The notes below the pieces were generated by a model, which saw nothing but the letters and a program-made list of their open reading frames with translations, was not told the origin of the DNA and made no database searches. From contig OW388296.1 of NCBI GenBank assembly GCA_936450465.1, forward strand, positions 46,075,250 to 46,139,249: a stretch of DNA of 64,000 bases, read 5' to 3'. The position numbers and the translations under genes were made by a program. The stretch comes from Gibbula magus. Taxonomy: Eukaryota > Mollusca > Gastropoda > Trochida > Trochidae. Positions 50,001 through 63,690 of the stretch are shown here, piece by piece. Within the stretch, counting starts at the first letter, position 1. Each line of letters opens with the position of its first letter.

Positions 50001-53000
50001 AAGCTGCCATGTAGGTCCATAGTCAGCGATACCAATATCCTTGCCTCCTTCGGTAATAACGTCAACTGTCAATAAATGGAAGATAACGACGTATATGCAT
50101 AATCGAAAGCACACAACACACTGTAAACATTGAATAATAACAAACCACGTTTGTTTCAAATATGTATTTAAAGACAACCATAGCAAGTTTCTTGCTGTGT
50201 AAAGAAAGTTGTATATCTAGTTATGAGCACTTCATATAATGTATACATTGTTAAAATAGTGTTGCAACACCGAGGTTATTCCCAGTAGAAGGTGTCTCAT
50301 AAGACACAGGGGCTTGTATTTTTGGGTCTATTTTTGGAAACGAAATGATGTCATAGGGCCTCAAATAGATGACAACATTCTGAAATAAAATTTCAAACGG
50401 ACATGGGGTGTTGACCCCGTTACATCCCTTTACTTTTTTATAGTATATGGGGCTGGATCGTCGACTTCATATTCGTTGTAGTCGCTAGTTTCGACAATAC
50501 AAGCCCCTGTGGTCGCACCAACGTAGAGTCAGCTCAGATCTATGTTCTTGAATGAGTTCAGAAATGTATTTTGGTGCATCGCAGTGGATAGCCAGGAATG
50601 TCAGATTCAGAACCTTAAAGGGGCAGTAGCACGTTTTATTTAAATTTTATTTTTTCAAAGTTCCCATTTGTAATGATAGTTTATGTCATTTATATTGACT
50701 TTAGAGGGTAAAACATCTTATTACACAAACCAATTATCCGTTTTGGTAATACCGGTGTTGCGTAAATTGCAAACATTGCATGGCGGCCATTTTATTGTGA
50801 CCACATTTGATTATTTCAAAGGACATAAACGATTCCCATGGCTTTACGGAACCATGAACACTCATTTTTTAACTTGATTTCCCGAAGAAGGAAATGTGTT
50901 CTACTATTTGTGACATTATTTTTCAAGTACATTTCATCAACTTATTTAACGTGCTACTGCCCCTTTAAACCTGATTCTGTCCTTAACTCTGAGCCATTGG
51001 AAATATTTCACGATTGTAATGATTTGTTCAGATTTTCTAGTTCTTTTGATAAGTCTTGCCGCAGACCTCTCTGGAGTTTACAGACGAGACGCTCTGACAG
51101 ACTGGGGATAAGTGAGCTACAACCATCCAGATGAGAGATTTATCAGGCTTTGACAAGCATGACTGTACTCATGTATGCATTTATGCACACCCGACTTAAA
51201 TAACATTCAACATTGAGTCTGGAATAAAACATGACACAAAGATTTCAAGAGACGTGGCTAGGTTCGACGACACAAAAAGATAAAATAAAAGTTGGAAGTG
51301 TTAAGTTTGGCCTCATCTTTTTTATGTTGTGACAAATATATCAACCTTTCTCATTCAGCTCGCTTAGAATCACAAAAGAGTCACAAATGTATTATAACGT
51401 CGTCTTGTTAAAGGGGCAGTAGCACGTTTTTTGCAAAATTTATTTTTTCAAATTTACCATTTATAATGATAGTTTATGTCATTTAAATTAACATCTTATT
51501 ACACAAACCAATTATCTGTAGTGGTAAAAACTATGTTGCGTATAAAGTAAAAATTGCATGGCGGCCATTTTATTGTGAACACAATTTATTATTTTGTATT
51601 ACAAAAACGATTCCCATGGCTTAACCAAAACATGTACACTCATTTTAAACATTATTTTCCGAAGAGAGAAGGATGTTTTACTATTGGTGAAATTATTTTT
51701 CAAATACATTTCATCAACTTATTTGAGCAAAAAAACGTGCTACTTTAAAGCCTTCTTTTCACTAATTGTTGAAAAAGGATGAAATTTCAACAATCGTATA
51801 GTTCCTTCTAAGATGCATGATCAAAAATATTTTAATGTGTTGAGGTGAACTGTGTAACAACATTGTTGTTTTCAGGATCTAAAACCTATTCAGGCAAATC
51901 TTACAATAGTTCAGAAAGTCATCACTTTCTTAGAATGTCAACATGAATTATCTTTCTTGAAATGAGTTGGTAACAGAAATACTAGTATTCTGTCGAGATG
52001 GATAAAGTCAGTCAATGCATTTCCACATGTCACCATTTGAGTTAGAATACAAATCGGGGTACAACACTTTGTTTAATGTTAACTTATCACACGATTACGG
52101 TAAAACAATTTGAGAGATCATAATAATATTTACTTACAAGAATGCATTTTAGGTCGTCCGGCAAAGTCAGTCGATCTCTTCACGAATGTTTCTTGAATGA
52201 CGTCATTCGTGTTCAGGATTATGGCCTTCACTGGTCCTGATGACAATTATTGTTAAGTCATCATCACTCTTATTATTATTGTCAGACTTAAATATACAAG
52301 TGAAATATAATACTGTGGTTATACATTTATTAAACTGCCAGGCAACAGAAAATGCACATCTCAGTTGGTTTTGATTAATGCAATATTTAAAAAAAAATCA
52401 TTTGACTATGGCACGATACAATAATACTTATCTGCAGTAGTTTAAATGAATTTATTGGTGACTGTGGTTAAATTTTAGCTAAAATAACATAACCCCTATC
52501 ATGTTTAAAAGGTTGTAGACGTGTGCAGAATTCACTTATATGTCTTATATGTCGACGAACACATGTAGAAGTAATCTTCGACTGCTTAAACTCCTGTACT
52601 TTTCAGTTTTAGATTATGACATCGAAAACTTGAGATACTTGCAACTGAAAATCATACATATGATACAATTTGATTTTGCCATATGATAAAACTTTATTTT
52701 GCCTGGCAATTTAGTTACGTAGACATCTCTACAGCAAATTTAAAATTACAGCACGACAATAAAGGAGACAAATATATGTTCATAGTGTAATCACAGGAAA
52801 TAGTTTTCAAATTAAGCAATTACTAACAGTACAATGGAATGTGAACGTTGTAACATCGCATTTGCAATTGCATTTAGAGATGGTAATTTCAAACTCAACA
52901 AACCTAAATGAACTGTGACAACTGGTCCGTATTTCTTTTCCCATTCTGGCATCTTCTTCATCAAGTTGGAATTTCTTAAATCTGGAAAATGAAATCATAA

Positions 53001-53514
53001 ACAATATGATAAATTTAACTTAAAATACATTCTAAGTTAAACTAACTCTAAATTCATATTTTTGCAATGTGATACTTTTTAAATTACTTCAGATTTTTAA
53101 AAATAAAATAATCATTAGAATTTGTATTTGATCAATCACTCTATTGACCTGTTTTTTTACGGTGTAAAATGATATTTGTTCTCAATTGATTAATTTTCTT
53201 ATGGATATATTTCACTCAGCAAACTTAGGTTTTATTTAACTTGTCCGGGTGGCCATTTGAGAGCATGAGTGTATTACCGATTTCAACATTTCAGCGTTTC
53301 AAAAAAGTGACAATCCGAATGGGCGTTTTAAAAATGGATAATTACCGAGAAGATTTCCAATAATAGGCAATGCAAAGGGACCAGGCGGATATGTATATCT
53401 CTTCCTGGTCAAGTTATAGATTAGCACTGCTACTGCTAAGCCAATCAGAATCGCCTGTGTCGTCCGTGACTCTGGGATAAGGGGAGACAACCACTGCACA
53501 ACTGCGGTTGACAT
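44031..53514 (-). CDS. Cytochrome P450, CYP clan 2, CYP17-like (gene B), complete, ten exons
   Basis: Exons on minus: 53514-53346, 52981-52904, 52236-52138, 50065-49972, 49374-49219, 48780-48572, 46330-46202, 45805-45701, 44731-44597, 44377-44031. They join in frame to 506 codons. Visible parts: membrane segment about residues 20-35, hinge PPGPFALP, DYGPTWQLHRRLA, AGIDTT (312-317), ESMR, PERF, haem loop FSVGKRACMAE with Cys450. The residue two after the haem Cys is Ala where gene 1 has Gly. Predicted ER-bound monooxygenase, substrate unknown. A TTTTGCAG acceptor-like site lies about 20 bases before the ATG, so a non-coding first exon is likely upstream. A decayed extra exon 4 sits in intron 4. 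Cassette A downstream could supply alternative exons 5-10. A minus-strand AATAAA lies about 330 bp past the stop. Confidence 0.93.
46983..47866. repeat. Foldback element with internal 36-bp tandem repeats, copy B only
   Basis: Ends are inverted: TCCACAGGGGTTCGAATCAC at the left, mirrored by GTGATTCGAACCCTTGTGGA at the right. Inside lie nested palindromes (GAGCTCAAATTCCAAATTTG and its reverse) and ten or more units containing ATATCCCCGCTATTGATATA, in both orientations. Copy A has the empty site GAATATCTGATG near 35980, so the target duplication is ATAT or GAATAT. Both arms carry a B-box-like GGTTCGAATC. Confidence 0.88.
48119..48513. repeat. MITE with AAACTGAACGCCAAAAGAAA termini
   Basis: About 395 bp in intron 5 of gene B. 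AACTGAACGCCAAAAGAAAT at the left and CATTTCTGTTGGCGTTCAGT at the right are inverted, with TTTGAATATCATAAAAAGTT also mirrored. In copy A the right part was replaced by a SINE. Confidence 0.8.
49810..49896 (-). pseudogene. Decayed duplicate of P450 exon 4
   Basis: Matches exon 4 of gene B (50065-49972), including the CAG acceptor and the CTACATGGCAGCTTCATAGA block. It is 87 bp instead of 94, having lost seven bases around the DYGP codons, and the shifted frame meets TAA. If spliced in, it would stop translation. Shared flanking sequence shows local duplication of the exon with its intron edges. Confidence 0.88.
50615..50968 (+). repeat. MITE, TTAAAGGGGC family, intron 3 of gene B, first
   Basis: 354 bp, with TTAAAGGGGCAGTAGCACG at the left and ACGTGCTACTGCCCCTTTAA at the right. 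Full length. Confidence 0.9.
51408..51748 (+). repeat. MITE, TTAAAGGGGC family, intron 3 of gene B, second
   Basis: Starts TTAAAGGGGCAGTAGCACG; the right end reads ACGTGCTACTTTAA, having lost the GCCCC. An internal deletion removes part of the TTTATATTTACTTTAGAGGG block. Confidence 0.87.
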
Positions 53515-53829
53515 CGCTGTAGAAGGTCAGGATAACACTGCAAAATATTGATGATACGGAATATAGATAATGTGTATTTATCAAAGACAATACATTGAAA
53601 GGGGTGATCTAATGTTGAACCAAATTAAAATGACTGTACAGTGGAAACATGGAAAATATCAAGAGACAGTCTAAAATGTATTTATCTGTTTCTATATCTA
53701 TTTTTTCAAAACATACACAGATCATAATGCACAAAATTGTGTTATATGCCAAGTTTGAGAAGTTCAGCAAACCTAGATTTTAGGACAATAGTTCCCAGAA
53801 ACATAACATAACAAGCGACGATGAAATGC

Positions 53830-54400
53830 AGACTGATTAAACATCGACCTTGTTCCGGGTAATGCAATTTTCAAAATAATTAATCTTCCTGGATACGAAA
53901 AGGTTTGGTAGATTCCTCTCCACAAGGCCTGAGAATACCCCGTATAGGCGCATGTTCTGTACAATTCTCACATAGCTGACCAATTACATCGTGGTTTTTA
54001 AAGGGGCAGTAGCACGTTTTTTGGCAAATTTTATTTTTTCAAATTTTCCATTTATAATGGTAGTTTATGTCATTTATATTTACTTTAGAGGGTAAAACAT
54101 CCTATAACACAAACCAATAATAACCATGTTGGGTATAAAGCAAAAATTGCATGGGTACCATTTTATTGTGAACACATTTTATTATTTTGAATGTCAAAAA
54201 CGATTCCCATGGCTGTACGGAACCATGTACACTCGTTTATAAACTTCCAAAGTAATAAGGATGTTTTATCATTAGTGACATTATTTCTCAAACACATTTC
54301 ATCGACTTATTTGAGCGAAAAAACGTGCTACAGCCCCTTAACGATCGCCGTTTTGGAAGCGTTCGGAATCATTCATCCACACGTTCCTCATGTTACGAAT
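53830..54400. repeat. Relative of the 37222 MITE split by another MITE
   Basis: CAGACTGATTAAACATCGAC and the CACAAGGCCTGAGAA and CGTATAGGCGCATGTTC blocks match 37222-37450. The element is cut at 53998 by a TTAAAGGGGC MITE and resumes at 54342 with CGATCGCCGTTTTGGAAGCG. The nesting gives the order of insertion. Confidence 0.72.
53998..54341 (+). repeat. MITE, TTAAAGGGGC family, upstream of gene B
   Basis: 344 bp with both ends present (TTAAAGGGGCAGTAGCACG and ACGTGCTACAGCCCCTTAA). It is nested in another element, 480 bp upstream of the gene B start codon. Confidence 0.9.
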
Positions 54401-56029
54401 CAGGCAAAGTATACATGTAGCTGTTGGGACTGTTGGGACAGCTTCTCGCATCGAAAGCTTTTGTTGGAGGTCATGGGATTTGCTAAGTTCGCTACAAGTA
54501 CAACCCTGGACTCAAATCAAGATGAAATATGTGTCTGTACAAGCTACCGGGAATTGCAGATTTTAGTTTTGTACAGACACCAATCCTTGACAAATAACTC
54601 AAGCGCAAATATGTATGTTCTAGGCACTAGGAATTGCAGAATTAAGTTCCCGATAGTCACCGATCCTTAAATAATAACCCAAGAACAGATATGTGTATGT
54701 ACGAGCTAGAAAGACTTGTAGAATTAAGTTAAGTATTTACAGACACTAATCCTTGGCCAATAAATCAAAGGATTCTTTGTTCGCAAACTAACTATTTATT
54801 AACAGTCGTTATAAGCTAACAGTAACTGACATGTACATATCAATAAACAATGTGTTTACATTACAAGTATATTTACCTAATTGCAAAAAGTAATCAATAC
54901 ACAGACTAGGAATAAAGAGAGACTTTACACTGGGGACAAAAGAAACGCTTGCTCATTTTCAACAGTAAATACTGTTGGCGGATAAAGTCAAATTGATCGT
55001 ATATAATTAGCAATTGTCCTGTCAATATAGACAATTGGTGGTGTTGAGCCAACTTTTTAAATACTATTTATGGTCAGAATATTTGTAATTTAACCTAAAC
55101 AATTTAGAACATGGAAAATAAGCTAAAAATGTATTTGACATCATGTACCTTATTGTAATTTTATTTATGCTGTACGCCATTTAAGAATAAGCCTAAATGT
55201 CAAAAGTCACCCTCCTATCTCGGGTTTTAAAAAGCGCAGTTAAAATCAATTAAAATTCATTTCAGTTGGTTCCTAGAGATATAACGTAACTTTGTGTCAG
55301 TCATATTAATAACTCGTGGTTTAAACTTACTTTCATTTTGGGGTACACGTTCCCTTTGCCCGGGAGTGTACAGTACACACTAATTGTGAACATTTGACTA
55401 CCACACCAAATACTCATCGCGGATAAAGTAGTACTAGAATTTGGTTGAAGTTAAACTGAAAACTAGCCACATATAACGATGAGCTATCAGGGGGAATGTC
55501 CTAATACGATTGTCCCACTTATCAATACAACGACTCACTAGATTCAACGTAAGTCAAAGTCGCTTTCAAAACATTATCAATATAACATAACAGTTCGTTT
55601 GCAGACTGACCGACGGATAATCTACAACCAAGTCAATAGTATTGGAAGCTTTTTGATAATGCATGTATTCCATTTGTATAGCGCTATGTCAATGCTATTT
55701 TGCATGCTCAAAGCGCACAATTTGTATTGTTACCATGAAGGAATTGTAACTTTCGGTAGTAAGCGCTCCCCGTTACCATATAGGTCCGTATTGTATTCAG
55801 GTACCCTTTGTGCAGCTGATGGACTGAGTGCAATGTAGATTAAGTACTTTGCCCAAGGACACAACACAGTATAAGACCCAGATCATACATTTGTGGTGTC
55901 CCACCGAACTCGGGCCTTTGGCGTGAGAGGCCAGTACGCTAATCACTACACCACCGTGCTACACCTAAACTAGAGGCTAGGGTGTGCTTACATTAACGAT
56001 ACACATTTGCAATGAACAAGGATTCGACA
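54401..56029. other. Intergenic, no gene seen
   Basis: Upstream of gene B. A lone GGGGACAAAAGAAACGCTTGC near 54933 resembles a MITE end. Imperfect repeats of AGGAATTGCAGATTTAGTT type lie around 54550-54750. No supported coding sequence. Confidence 0.45.
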
Positions 56030-56516
56030 TCGATCACACTTCTCACACTTCTCACACTTCTCACACTTCTCACACTTCTCACACTTCTCACACTTCTCAC
56101 ACTTCTCACACTTCTCACACTTCTCACACTCACACTTCTCACACTCACACTTCTCACACTTCTAACACTCAAACTTCTCACACTCACACTTCTCACAATC
56201 ACACTTCTCACACTCAAACTTCTCACACTCAAACTTCTCACACTTCTCACACTCACATTTCTCACACTTCGACATTCTCACACCCACACTTCTCACACTC
56301 ACACTTCTCACACTCAAACTTCTCACACTCACACTCACACTTCTCACACTCAAACTTCTCACACTCAAACTTCTCACACTTCTCACACTCACATTTCTCA
56401 CACTTCTCACACTCACACTTCTCACACTCAAACTTCTCACACTCAAACTTCTCACACTCACACTCACACTTCTCACACTCACACTTCTCACACTCACACT
56501 TCTCACACTTCTCAAC
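56030..56516. repeat. Short tandem repeat, ACACTTCTC nonamer with variants
   Basis: Perfect nonamers first, then mixed blocks with inserted CACTCA and CTCAAA units. The open frames on both strands here (Ser-His-Thr or Arg-Ser-Val repeats) are by-products of the period. Confidence 0.95.
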
Positions 56517-57600
56517 AACGTGATTAAGACCACTCACAGACAGATAAATCAACAATCAAGTTTGCAATACACTGACAACCTACCTATAGCCAGGCTTAGA
56601 TCGCTTCACATAACAATCACAGAAAGACAGTTCAGGAGTTATCTACCTCGATCTGACTGCAATAGTTTGCCACATAGAAGACTCGAAGCGAGGTTGTTAT
56701 GACACAACACATTTATGTAATCGTATATTGTAGGTCACTTACTGTTTGAATAGAGACTGGCTAGAGTGGGCCGAACTCGCTACACACAGCAATCATTACT
56801 CTTACAGTAAAATATTCGAGAGAGATTACTTAAACGTTAAAATGTCTCTGACTTAATCTGTCGTTTTTCGTTTTCAAATCATGTGGTATCAAATTTACAA
56901 GAATTAGTGATGAATAACTGAACAGAATATAATTGCACAGGAGAGGACGTTTCCCTTTTCCTTATACAAGTTGATGTAAGTCATGCAACATTGCTGAGCA
57001 TGCATAAATGAGCGTCTTGCCAACGTGACAGAACGAAATTTAAAGTAGGTTGAGTAAACACAATCCTATATTTATCACAACCTGTTTCAAGAAGGTGTAA
57101 ACACAATGTACAATATGAATGAATCAGTCCGCAGTATTATCAAACCAACACAAGTGTTACCGACCAAACCACTGTGTCACAAACATAAACAACAAACATT
57201 AAATAGATTCCTCTCCAAACACCATGAAAAAGGTATTTGGAGTATATTTGATTTTATAAGAAGAACTTGTTCAAGAAGCACACAATCTTATACTCCCCGA
57301 AACTACATGTATGCTCGAAATGTCAAGTATGCAATTGAAACAAATGATCAATTCATGGACTGCGGGCCAGGATGTGAGACCTGCAATGACTCAAATTTTA
57401 ATCCCTCGTAAATAGTTTATTGTGTGCTAATCAAGCTAACCACTTGTCACCAATCAATCAACGTCTATTGTACATTGTTTAAGCTACCTATATATTCGCC
57501 ATGATGAAAATGCTCCACACTGTTGTAAACAAGTCGAAATGCGACGCATCCAGTCATCATTTAAATGATATCTACAGCAAGTGTCGTCTGAAGTATAATA
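56517..57600. other. Intergenic; one unrecognised 101-codon open frame
   Basis: The plus-strand frame 57106-57411 starts at an ATG and has a Cys-containing end (CGPGCETCND). No family, splice or repeat evidence supports it, so it is noted but not called a gene. Confidence 0.25.
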
Positions 57601-58948
<1,348 letters not shown>

Positions 58949-59492
58949 TATACTCATGGTAAAAATGGTTGACAACTCTAGACAAAAAATCGATTTCAGC
59001 AAATTAAATGCATGGACAAATAAAATTAATATTGTTCGATATTATGGTATTTTCGAAATTAAATGGCACAAACACATGATGTAAACTATATAGTACTTGT
59101 CATGTATGTATTGTCTGCGAATGAGACTCTATGAACTATTTTGTGTATATTTAGGTTCAGTAATTATTTTTTTTCAAATGTAACTTTTCATTATTTATAA
59201 AAACCAAAATGAGAACACTCAAACACTGTAATAATATACCAATGCCAAGATCTCAGACACAAGGTATGAACTCTTTTGAATAAATTTAGTTTTTCTTATA
59301 TTCTTCTTTCATTGGTATTTTATAAGGACAAGTGGAGAAATAGCCAGTGCTCAAGGACACTATTCACAAAAGAACATCAAGTAGTAAAACAGTTTACCAA
59401 AAATATTACCGAAACTGACACGTTGTGTGGTTTATATAAACATGTCATTCCTATAACTATTAGGGGGTGTCAACCATCATTACCATGAATAT
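58949..59492. repeat. MITE sharing the ends of the Tc1-type transposon
   Basis: TACTCATGGTAAAAATGGTT at the left and AACCATCATTACCATGAATA at the right are inverted and close to the CACTCATGGCAAAAATGGTT ends of the 38455-40095 element. About 540 bp without transposase, so it is probably mobilised by that family. Confidence 0.78.
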
Positions 59493-59784
59493 ATCTACAA
59501 TTACATTCATTGATTAATATACATAAATGATAACAGTGTATATTCAAAATAATGAAATGTATCACCCATTTACAGACAAAGGGTTAATTGGAACAACATA
59601 TCAAGACTGTCCATTCAAGAACTTGTGCTAAATACACTAGGGACAACATAAACTATGCCTTATTTTCAACAGAGTCAAACACAAAGTATGTCTGCCAGAT
59701 ACTAATAATTCCAAAATGACAGATCGATATATAAAATGTTCAAAGAACAACTGTTTAAGACGATTGGACACTTGAAGTCACAGT

Positions 59785-62700
59785 TCAAGCGAATCTATCA
59801 TTGATTACAACTTCATATGACTTTGGAAGGTAGACCAAACCAGTTTCTAGAGGTTCAAGGTCAGCTGTCACGCCTTCGGGCATGCGTATTTCAAAGTTCC
59901 GGTAGAGAGCTGCAAGGATCATGTGAAGTTCCGGTTTGGCCAACGATTCCGCCATACATGCTCTCTTTCCAACAGAAAATGGCATCCAACCTTCTGGCCT
60001 GGTGAATTTGCCATCTGAGTCGAGGAATCGTCCTGGTTTGAACTTCCATGGATCTTGCCACAGTTGTGGATCATGGTGAACTGCATGGAGATTTGGTAGG
60101 ACGAACGTCCCCTTTGGAATTGTGTATCCACCTGTGTAAGCAAAACATGTAATCTTAAAAGAGATCTTAAAGTTTGATCTTTAAACGATTACCTTTATTA
60201 ACATTATGTATTCTTGTATTTACTATTTTGAGGATTTTTGATGATAAAGCAGCCTTTTTGGATTTAAAATTGATGTTTCAAATGTGGTTGCAAGGAGACT
60301 ATGAGCAAGCAGTATAGAGACATACATGTATGTCGTGGACAGTGAACAACTGCTGTACTTTTATTATCACAGTATCCGCAAGGGACTTGACCTTTAGATC
60401 GGTACCTGGCTCTGAGGGTGTGGGTTCGAATCTCGAAAGGGTTCAGACAAAAAGTACAATAATTTGTACTAGTGCAAATTGTGTGATCCAAATATAACAC
60501 AAAATGTAACGTTTGTCCTTGGTAAATGCAATGTCGGCAGTTACAGTTAAATACTCACTAAAACAAAAGTTCAAATAGTTCGAATATAATTAACCTTCTA
60601 TCTCGTACATGTAATATTAGTTCACGCACCAATGGACACGTCACATGTTGTTGAATGGGGAATGCTGAATGGAGCTACGGTGGCTATTCTCATGCTTTCA
60701 TACAGAACAGCTTCAGTGTACGGCAGATTGGCTCGGTCTGACATCAAAGGTGTTATACGGGCACCTGTAATTATTCAAACTAAATAATGACATTTTTATA
60801 CATATATACAATATATATACAACTATATGATGCAATACAAACCATTTCAGTATATGTAATACACTCAACCTCAAAAGAAACGTCACCACAACAAAAATAT
60901 TCATAAAATGTAGAAATGAAATTAATAAAATATGAAATCGACAAAAATAACTTTCTTGAACTTCAATTTGTTGACACGTCTTTACTGTATGGTGTCATAA
61001 AACAAGCCGTTCTCATATCCCGTCTTGTTAAAAGGATTTGAAAACGATGATTTCTAAAATGTGCGTTTCTTATAAATATGAACAGATGACGTTTTCAAAT
61101 CTAAGATTTAGTTTTGGCCTCTGAACACAAGGTGTATCTCTGTTTCAGTCGTGCTTATCACTCGTGGATTAAATTTTCTTGTATTTTGTATGATGATGTT
61201 CATTGTGTGGTTGAATGTACATGCAATAGTTCCTATTTGGATTGGCAATGCAATCAAATATCACTGACACAGAAAAACTGACGAAATGCAACAACGCTTA
61301 TATACTGACGTACAAATGAAACGTCCCCACATTTTTAAGAGAGTACAAAACGATAAACTGCTGCCTCAGAAAGTAGCGTTTGAATGTATTCCATAGACAC
61401 ATGTTTAGTGCAGATGTAACCCAAATTTTATACATCGGAGTGTTATACTTTGATTTTTATGTCAGTCCAAATAGTAAATTGCTTTTTTAAATTGATTTTC
61501 AGCCGGTGTGTTTCTCAGAAATATGAAGGGATAATGTTTTAAAATTTCAGATTTAGTTATTTCAGACGGCTTCTGAAAATATGAAACTCTGGTTGAACAA
61601 TGTCGTGTTTTGTATGATGACGTTTCTTTTGCACGTGTGTGTTTAGCCACGTTTTGATGTTTTTTTGTGTCTTAGGGGAAAGCTGATATGACCCGATTTA
61701 AAATATTGTCTTGTAAGGTTCATACACATCGAACATTAAGAGTTAACCTGAGCAACTCTCATTGACTTCAGCAACTAGTTCAGATATTCATAGGGGGTGG
61801 GATAGCGCAGTGGTTAGCGCGTTCGGTTTCGGATCAAGAGGGCCGGGGTTCGAATCCCGCCAGGGGCACGGCAACTTTGTCTGCAGTAGAGAACTGTTCT
61901 ACACGCAGTAAGTTTTGGGTGCAATGCTGCACTGAATTTCAGCGTAGTATCACCCGTGGTTCGCTAGTTCCAGCCGATGCTCGCAGGTTTCACTGCAAAG
62001 CATAGCCACATGGCGTTGCGGGCTTTCTCCCTGCCATAATACTAGCAGCCGCGATATAAGTGAAAAGAAAACGTGAAAAAGTGAAAACGGCGTTAAACCA
62101 AACTCACCTCACCTCAGATATTCATACGTGTGATATACGGATACTCAAACTCAACATAATGATAAGCTCACCTAAAACAGAATCCACCTCTTGGTGTATT
62201 TTAGTCTGAACTTCCGGGTGAGCTGCTACATACAGTACTGTCCAGTACAGAGTCATCCTGGAGGTGTCGATACCAGCTGAGAATAATGATATATATAGTC
62301 AATGATTAAATTATCAACAGCAACTACACCATAAGGACAAGGAATTGTACCTTCATTTGACCTAATCATTTCATCAAGTCAAGTTTTTGTATCTTTTATC
62401 AGACAACATTGGAATGAACATCCCAGAAATCTCAGTTTAATAGATTAACATTTTAATAAATAAAATTTAATTAACTACCGGACAAAAGACAGTTTTCACC
62501 TAAGTTTATTTCTATTAATTCAATATTTAAAAGAAATCAGATGTATTTGACTATGACACGATACAATAATACTTATCTGCAGTAGTTTGAATGACTTTGT
62601 TGGTGACTGAGGTTAAATTTTAGTTCAAATATCTTTTTGTAATGAAGACAGGGTTAAGAATTTATTTATTTTCACATAGGATATGTCTTATATGTCGATG

Positions 62701-63061
62701 AACAGTTGTGTATCATTAACAATAATTTAAAAACAAAATTAAACTAAAAATTTCATTTTTAAAAAAATAATTAAAAAACATGTAGAAGTATTCTTTGACT
62801 GCTAACTAAACACCTGTACTTATCAGTTTTGGATTATGACATCGAAAACTTGAGATATTTGCAATTGAAAATCATACATATGATAAAATCAACTGAGGTG
62901 AGTACTTTCTTTTGCCCGGTAGTTTACGTTACCAATGAAAATGTCGAATACTGTCATGGCAAAATGGGTGTCAGTAATTTCAGCAAGAGTATCTGGACTT
63001 TCTTCAGCAGCAAGTTCCTTCTTTGCAATCAACATGGCGTCTGTGAAGTCTCGCTGGATAT
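59785..63061 (-). CDS. CYP17-like P450 (gene C), exons 7-10; 5' part beyond window
   Basis: Exons on minus: 63061-62933, 62276-62172, 60764-60630, 60131-59785, with lengths and phases equal to genes 1 and B. They encode the end of the F/G region, the I-helix AGIDTS, ESMR, a PERF block altered to PGRF, and the haem loop FSVGKRACMAE; the stop follows NDRFA. Exons 1-6 must lie past base 64000, since intron 6 has no exon in its last 900 bases here. Closest to gene B but clearly diverged. Two oddities may matter: Ser replaces the second Thr of the AGxDTT motif, and Gly replaces the Glu of PERF. The frame is otherwise intact. Intron 8 carries a SINE and MITEs. Predicted monooxygenase, or one losing constraint. 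Confidence 0.87.
60863..61645. repeat. MITE remnants, CAAAAGAAACG type, intron 8 of gene C
   Basis: A left end at 60863 (ACTCAACCTCAAAAGAAACG) has no clear partner. A second element runs from about 61305 (GTACAAATGAAACGTCCCCA) to 61645 (mirrored by GACGTTTCTTTTGCACGTG). Non-coding. Confidence 0.55.
61793..62114 (+). mobile_element. tRNA-derived SINE, full length, with 12-bp target duplication
   Basis: A box GATAGCGCAGTGGTTAGCGC, B box GGGTTCGAATCCC, and the same body and tail as the copy at 4639. Flanked by CAGATATTCATA at 61781-61792 and 62115-62126. The empty-site sequence is recognisable in genes A and B (AACTAGTTAAGATATGAATA near 33405). Confidence 0.92.
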
Positions 63062-63109
63062 CTGATGAAAGACAGTAAATACATAGAGGGTATTACAAAT
63101 GACTATTTT

Positions 63110-63690
63110 GACTTATGTTACGTTTACACTAGGTCACGATTTGGTCACGATTTTGTCAACCTCACGTGAAAACTCGTAGTAGATCTTTGTGATCGTGCCA
63201 CTTTTTGCTTAGATTTGCTTAGATGTAATTCATGTATTGCGATTTCTCAAAGTTCAAGTTCATAACGATCTGTCACATTTTGTTGCCTTTTGTTTGACAA
63301 TGGATAGCACGAATACCACGATTGTTTCACGATTGGTCTCGGAAGGAGTTAATTCAACATGTTTTAACTTCATCCATTGAGTCATAGAGGGAAAATGCAA
63401 TGTACATGAGGAAGACATGGGCGTCTCTGCCGATATCTGGGCATTTGAACGAGAAGACAAACAGGAACAGGAGAGTGAGACCAAACGTAAAAAACCTTGT
63501 AAAGGATGGGTGAAACCATGGTTAACTGACGACAAAAGGAGACAATATCATCAACAACATCATCTGGCTGCATGACACAATTTATAACAAAAAACACCAA
63601 CGAACCAGAACGTGTTCAAAACTTGAGAGTGTAACAAATCGTCACAGCTCGTAATATGTCGAGCGGTACAGTGTGAACGTTATCCGTAGT
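63110..63690 (+). other. Possible PIF/Harbinger-type fragment
   Basis: On plus, a short frame reading KGWVKPWLTDDKRRQYHQQ around 63505-63560 resembles the N-terminal region of Harbinger-type transposases. TTACGTTTACACTAGGTCAC near 63120 is loosely mirrored by CAGTGTGAACGTTATC near 63672. No catalytic domain. Confidence 0.25.

Noticed and set aside
55984..56555. Long repetitive open frames on both strands
   Set aside because: They follow from a 9-base period without stop codons.
63260..63600. Overlapping minus-strand frames near the right edge
   Set aside because: The other strand gives a more plausible transposase-like fragment, and these frames lack splice or family support as gene C exons.
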